From contig NZ_SMAI01000014.1 in NCBI RefSeq assembly GCF_004346185.1, positions 1 to 64,000 on the forward strand: a stretch of DNA of 64,000 nt, read 5' to 3'. Every line of letters begins with the position of its first letter. Positions within the stretch are counted from its first letter, which is position 1. The position numbers and the translations under genes were made by a program. This stretch comes from Aquabacter spiritensis (GTDB lineage: Bacteria; Pseudomonadota; Alphaproteobacteria; Rhizobiales; Xanthobacteraceae). Below, piece by piece: positions 61,300 through 64,000 of the stretch. Below the pieces are notes generated by a model. The model was not told where the DNA came from. It worked only from the letters and a program-made list of their open reading frames with translations, and made no database searches.

Positions 61300-62034
61300 C
61301 TAGGTTCCCAGATAGAATTGCCGAACGAGATGGTTGTCGCCGAGGCTTTCGGCCGTTTCCCCCTCGAACGCGATGCTGCCGTGAACCAGCACCGAGCCGC
61401 GGTCGGCGATCCGGATCGCCTGGGTGAAATTCTGCTCGGCCATCAGCACGGTCAGTCCGAGCTTCGCCTTCAGGGCGCCTATGGTCTCGATCGTCTGCTT
61501 GACCATGATCGGGGCGAGGCCGACCGAGGGCTCGTCGACCAGAAGGATGCGGGGCATCGACATCAGCGCCCGGCCGATGGCAACCATCTGCTGCTCGCCC
61601 CCGCTCATGGAGCCGACGCGCTGCCGCCGTCGCTCCCCCAGCCGCGGGAAGGTCTCGAAGCACAGACGCAGGTTGCCCGATATCTCTCGCCGGGCGCAGG
61701 CCCGCCAAGCGCCGAGGACGAGATTCTCCTCCACCGTCAGATCACGGAACAGACGCCTCCCTTCGGGCACCAGAACGACGCCGAGGTCGACGATCTCTTC
61801 CGTTGCCCTCCCGGTCAAATCCACCTCGCGGCCGTCGAGCCGCGCACGAACCGTGCCGCGCGTGGGCTTCACCAGGCCCAGGATCGCCTTCATCAGAGTG
61901 GACTTGCCGTTTCCGTTGGTCCCCAGCAGGGCTACGATCTGCCCCTCCGGCACCCGCAGCGACACGCCGTGCAAGACCCTGACCGCGCCATAGCCGGCAT
62001 CCAAATCGCGAACGACCAACGCATCATATGCCAA
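61300..62034 (-). CDS. livF: Branched-chain-amino-acid-type ABC ATPase (LivF)
   Basis: 244 aa. Walker A LLGTNGNGKST, signature MSGGEQQMVAIGRAL, Walker B ILLVDEPSVGLAP, LivF-like MAEQNFTQAIRIADRG. The start is a TTG at 62034, 11 nt inside the end of livG; no in-frame ATG fits, and the translational overlap supports it. Confidence 0.92.
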   Translation of the reverse strand: MAYDALVVRDLDAGYGAVRVLHGVSLRVPEGQIVALLGTNGNGKSTLMKAILGLVKPTRGTVRARLDGREVDLTGRATEEIVDLGVVLVPEGRRLFRDLTVEENLVLGAWRACARREISGNLRLCFETFPRLGERRRQRVGSMSGGEQQMVAIGRALMSMPRILLVDEPSVGLAPIMVKQTIETIGALKAKLGLTVLMAEQNFTQAIRIADRGSVLVHGSIAFEGETAESLGDNHLVRQFYLGT

Positions 62035-62743
62035 GATATGCAGCCTCCACTTCGGGGGTTGCCAGGACCGTCCGCGGGTCGCCTTCGGCGATCTTGCGCC
62101 CGGCCACGAAGACCGCCAGGCGCTGGGAAAATGCGGTGACGGCCCGCATGACGTGCTCGATCATAATGATCGCCGTACCGCGCACATTCTGCGCGAAGAG
62201 GAGGTCCAGGATCTGGTCGACCTCCGAATGGGAAAGGCCCGCCATCACCTCGTCGGCGATCAGGAGCGCCGGCTCCCGCACAAGGGCGCGCGCCAACTCC
62301 AGCTTGCGCAGATCCACCTGCGTGAGGCTGTGGGCGTAAGAGCGGGCTTTGTCGTGCAGTCCCACCAATTGCAGGCACGCGCACGCCCGCGCCTCCGCGT
62401 CCGCCATCGCCAGCGGGGGCACGGAAAACCGCAGCGGCACCGCCACGTTTTCCAGCACGGTCAAGCTCCGGAACGGCCTCGGCAATTGAAAGGTGCGGGT
62501 CAGTCCGAGCCGGGCACGCTCATGCGGCTTCATCCCGGTCAGCGGCTGGTCTTTGAACAGCACCACGCCGCTATGATTGAGGAAGTCCCCCGCTATGCAG
62601 TTGACGAATGTACTCTTCCCCGAGCCGTTGGGTCCGATCAGGCCGAGCCGCTCGCCGGGGGCGACCGCCAAGCCGATGTCGTTGAGCGCCGTGAAGCCGC
62701 CGAAGGTCTTGCCGAGACCGCGCACCTCGAGGATCGCGCTCAT
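62024..62743 (-). CDS. livG: Branched-chain-amino-acid-type ABC ATPase (LivG)
   Basis: 239 aa. Walker A GPNGSGKST, LivG-type GVVLFKDQPLTGMKPHERARLGLTRTFQLPRPF, signature-equivalent LTQVDLRKLELARAL (degenerate C-motif) and Walker B LLIADEVMAGLSHSE, then IIMIEHVMRAV. The signature lacks the usual SGGQ; here SLTQVDL stands in its place, which is seen in LivG-like proteins of aromatic or sulfonate importers. Overlaps livM by 4 nt. Confidence 0.9.
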   Translation of the reverse strand: MSAILEVRGLGKTFGGFTALNDIGLAVAPGERLGLIGPNGSGKSTFVNCIAGDFLNHSGVVLFKDQPLTGMKPHERARLGLTRTFQLPRPFRSLTVLENVAVPLRFSVPPLAMADAEARACACLQLVGLHDKARSYAHSLTQVDLRKLELARALVREPALLIADEVMAGLSHSEVDQILDLLFAQNVRGTAIIMIEHVMRAVTAFSQRLAVFVAGRKIAEGDPRTVLATPEVEAAYLGI

Positions 62744-63690
62744 GCCGCGCCGCCTTTCCCGCGGGAGGCCTGGACGAGGCCAAGGATGCCCTTGGGTGCC
62801 AGCATCACGAACAGGATCAATACCCCGCCCACGATGAGCAGGTTCCCGGCGGAGGAAATCGTCACCGTCGCCCCCTGCTGCAGCGCGCTCAGCAGCACCG
62901 CGCCGATCACCGGACCGACCCAGCTCTGCGTTCCGCCGATCAAGGTCATCGCCATGGTGTTGATGGTGTAGGTCAGCGAAAAAGCCGCCTCGGGGTTGAG
63001 ATAGGAGGCATAGTAAGGCAATGGCGCCCCGGCCATTCCCATCATCGCGCCGCTGATCGCCGTGGCGATCAGCTTCAGCCGCAGCGTCGGCACCCCGGCG
63101 GCGGCCGCCGCTCGCTCATCGTCGCGAATGGCGGCAAGACCCATGCCCAGGCGCGACCGCTCGATCCACGCCGCCGCAGCAATTGCGCCGAGCGCCAGGA
63201 CGAGCATCAGCACGAACAGGAACTCGCTGTAATTGCCGAACAGGTTATTGCCCTGCGGGCGCATCGTGTAGGCGCCGGATGACCCGCCCGCATAGGACCA
63301 GTTCACCACCAAAGTCTGCAGCACCACCGCCAGCGACAGCGTGGCGATGGAAAAATAGACGCCGCGCAGGCGCAGCGTCAGCCATCCCACGGCGAGCCCC
63401 AGCCCGCCGCTGATCAGACCCGCCGCGAGCACGCACAGGACCAGATCCAGGTTCAGGGACTTGGTCAGAAGGATCGTCGTATAGGCCCCGGTGGCGAAGA
63501 AGGCCGCGGTGCCGAAGTTCACATAGCCGGCATAGCCCGCAAGGACGTTCCAGGCGACGGACAGAAGCACATATTGCAGGATCACATAGCCTGTATACCA
63601 GGCATAGTCATTGCCGATCAGTCGCAACGCAAAGATCAGAACGATGCCGGTTGCTGCCAGGCCCAGATGAAAGCGAAGGAGGCGGCTCAT
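62740..63690 (-). CDS. livM: Branched-chain-amino-acid-type ABC permease (LivM)
   Basis: 316 aa with eight to ten helices. Typical LivM features: NVLAGYAGYVNFGTAAFFATGAY, GWLTLRLRGVYFSIATLSLA and RSRLGMGLAAIRDDERAAAAAGV. ATG 63690 overlaps the livH stop (ATGA). Without the binding protein in the window the ligand is unknown; the downstream enzymes suggest an aromatic or hydroxyacid compound rather than an amino acid. Confidence 0.92.
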   Translation of the reverse strand: MSRLLRFHLGLAATGIVLIFALRLIGNDYAWYTGYVILQYVLLSVAWNVLAGYAGYVNFGTAAFFATGAYTTILLTKSLNLDLVLCVLAAGLISGGLGLAVGWLTLRLRGVYFSIATLSLAVVLQTLVVNWSYAGGSSGAYTMRPQGNNLFGNYSEFLFVLMLVLALGAIAAAAWIERSRLGMGLAAIRDDERAAAAAGVPTLRLKLIATAISGAMMGMAGAPLPYYASYLNPEAAFSLTYTINTMAMTLIGGTQSWVGPVIGAVLLSALQQGATVTISSAGNLLIVGGVLILFVMLAPKGILGLVQASRGKGGAA

Positions 63691-64000
63691 GTGTGGGCCC
63701 CTCCGAATATGCCCTGCGGGCGCACCGTCAAGACGGCGAGGAGAAGGCCGAAGGCTACAGCGGGCGACCAAGCCGGTCCCCACAGCGTGGCGGCAAGATT
63801 CTCGATCACGCCGAAGAGCAGCGCGGCGACCAGCGTTCCGGGCAGGCTGCCCAGGCCGGCGAGGATCACGATCGCAAGGATGCGCCCGATGAAGACGTGA
63901 CCCGAATGGGCGTCCACCGGCTGGACCACGATCAGGCAACCCGCCGCGATGGCGGCCAGCGCCACTGAAATGCCGAAGGCCACAGCCTTGATCCGTATCG
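63687..64000 (-). CDS. livH: Branched-chain-amino-acid-type ABC permease (LivH), C-terminal part
   Basis: The last 104 codons of the gene; the beginning lies beyond the window end. The segment IKAVAFGISVALAAIAAGC, the helix ILAIVILAGLGSLPGTLVAALLFGVIEN and the tail LTVRPQGIFG are the LivH C-terminus. It is the most upstream visible gene of the leftward operon livH-M-G-F-yciI-dehydrogenase-VOC. Confidence 0.9.
   Translation of the reverse strand, partial: IRIKAVAFGISVALAAIAAGCLIVVQPVDAHSGHVFIGRILAIVILAGLGSLPGTLVAALLFGVIENLAATLWGPAWSPAVAFGLLLAVLTVRPQGIFGGAHT

Overview
The window is high-GC DNA of an alphaproteobacterium, most likely Hyphomicrobiales (Xanthobacteraceae/Bradyrhizobium-like). This rests on a MucR-type regulator, a petABC bc1 operon, a MoxR/DUF58/DUF4159 operon beside DUF1285, CoA-type Nudix, DUF6111 and CCA-transferase genes, HemF, and SigEcfG-like promoter boxes. 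The assignment is an inference from gene content and protein style. I see no phage genes, transposases or CRISPR array.

Layout. (1) 0-7 kb: mucR, then a leftward stress block (two DUF892 ferritin-like proteins, Mn catalase, type-II NADH dehydrogenase, DUF2243 membrane protein) with small stress-type ORFs around it. (2) 7-9.2 kb: a stretch with no intact gene, a decarboxylase-type amidohydrolase, and tRNA-Thr(GGT). (3) 9.3-13.3 kb: four translationally coupled genes, ubiA-gtrA-dprE1-dprE2, that look like a complete decaprenyl/polyprenyl-phosphoryl-arabinose supply operon. (4) 13.5-16.4 kb: a spermidine/putrescine-type ABC importer without its binding protein. (5) 16.5-23.5 kb: MoxR AAA ATPase, DUF58, DUF4159 and a large membrane protein. 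(6) 23.7-26.8 kb: DUF1285, Nudix CoA pyrophosphatase, DUF6111, CCA-adding enzyme, YodC-like. (7) 26.8-36.7 kb: housekeeping genes hemF, trmL, petABC, apt, FAH hydrolase, msrA, GNAT, ppa, esterase. (8) 36.8-40.7 kb: an HxlR regulator, an NAD-synthetase-like pseudoenzyme and formate-tetrahydrofolate ligase. (9) 40.7-44.5 kb: a His-rich metal-binding protein with an ArsR-type regulator, then a 7TMR-DISM histidine kinase with an OmpR-type regulator.

From 44.6 kb the window becomes accessory and catabolic. A leftward set (polar-amino-acid-type ABC importer, CE4-type cyclic amide hydrolase, FAD monooxygenase, D-2-hydroxyacid dehydrogenase, M20 hydrolase) is divergent from a GntR/FCD regulator and a flavin-reductase-like protein. 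Two near-identical 17-bp motifs sit in the divergent gap, so this looks like one regulon for a nitrogenous ring compound. Next come a sulfatase with its formylglycine-generating enzyme and an outer-membrane barrel protein, an AraC regulator, and a leftward operon of a branched-chain-type ABC importer (livH cut by the window end), a YciI protein, a hydroxyisobutyrate-dehydrogenase/SnoaL fusion and an extradiol-type VOC protein.

The points most worth a second look are the NadE-like protein that has lost residues of both active sites, the compact arabinose-donor operon, the divergent catabolic regulon with its paired operator-like motifs, and the His-rich tandem-repeat protein with a palindrome over its regulator's promoter.
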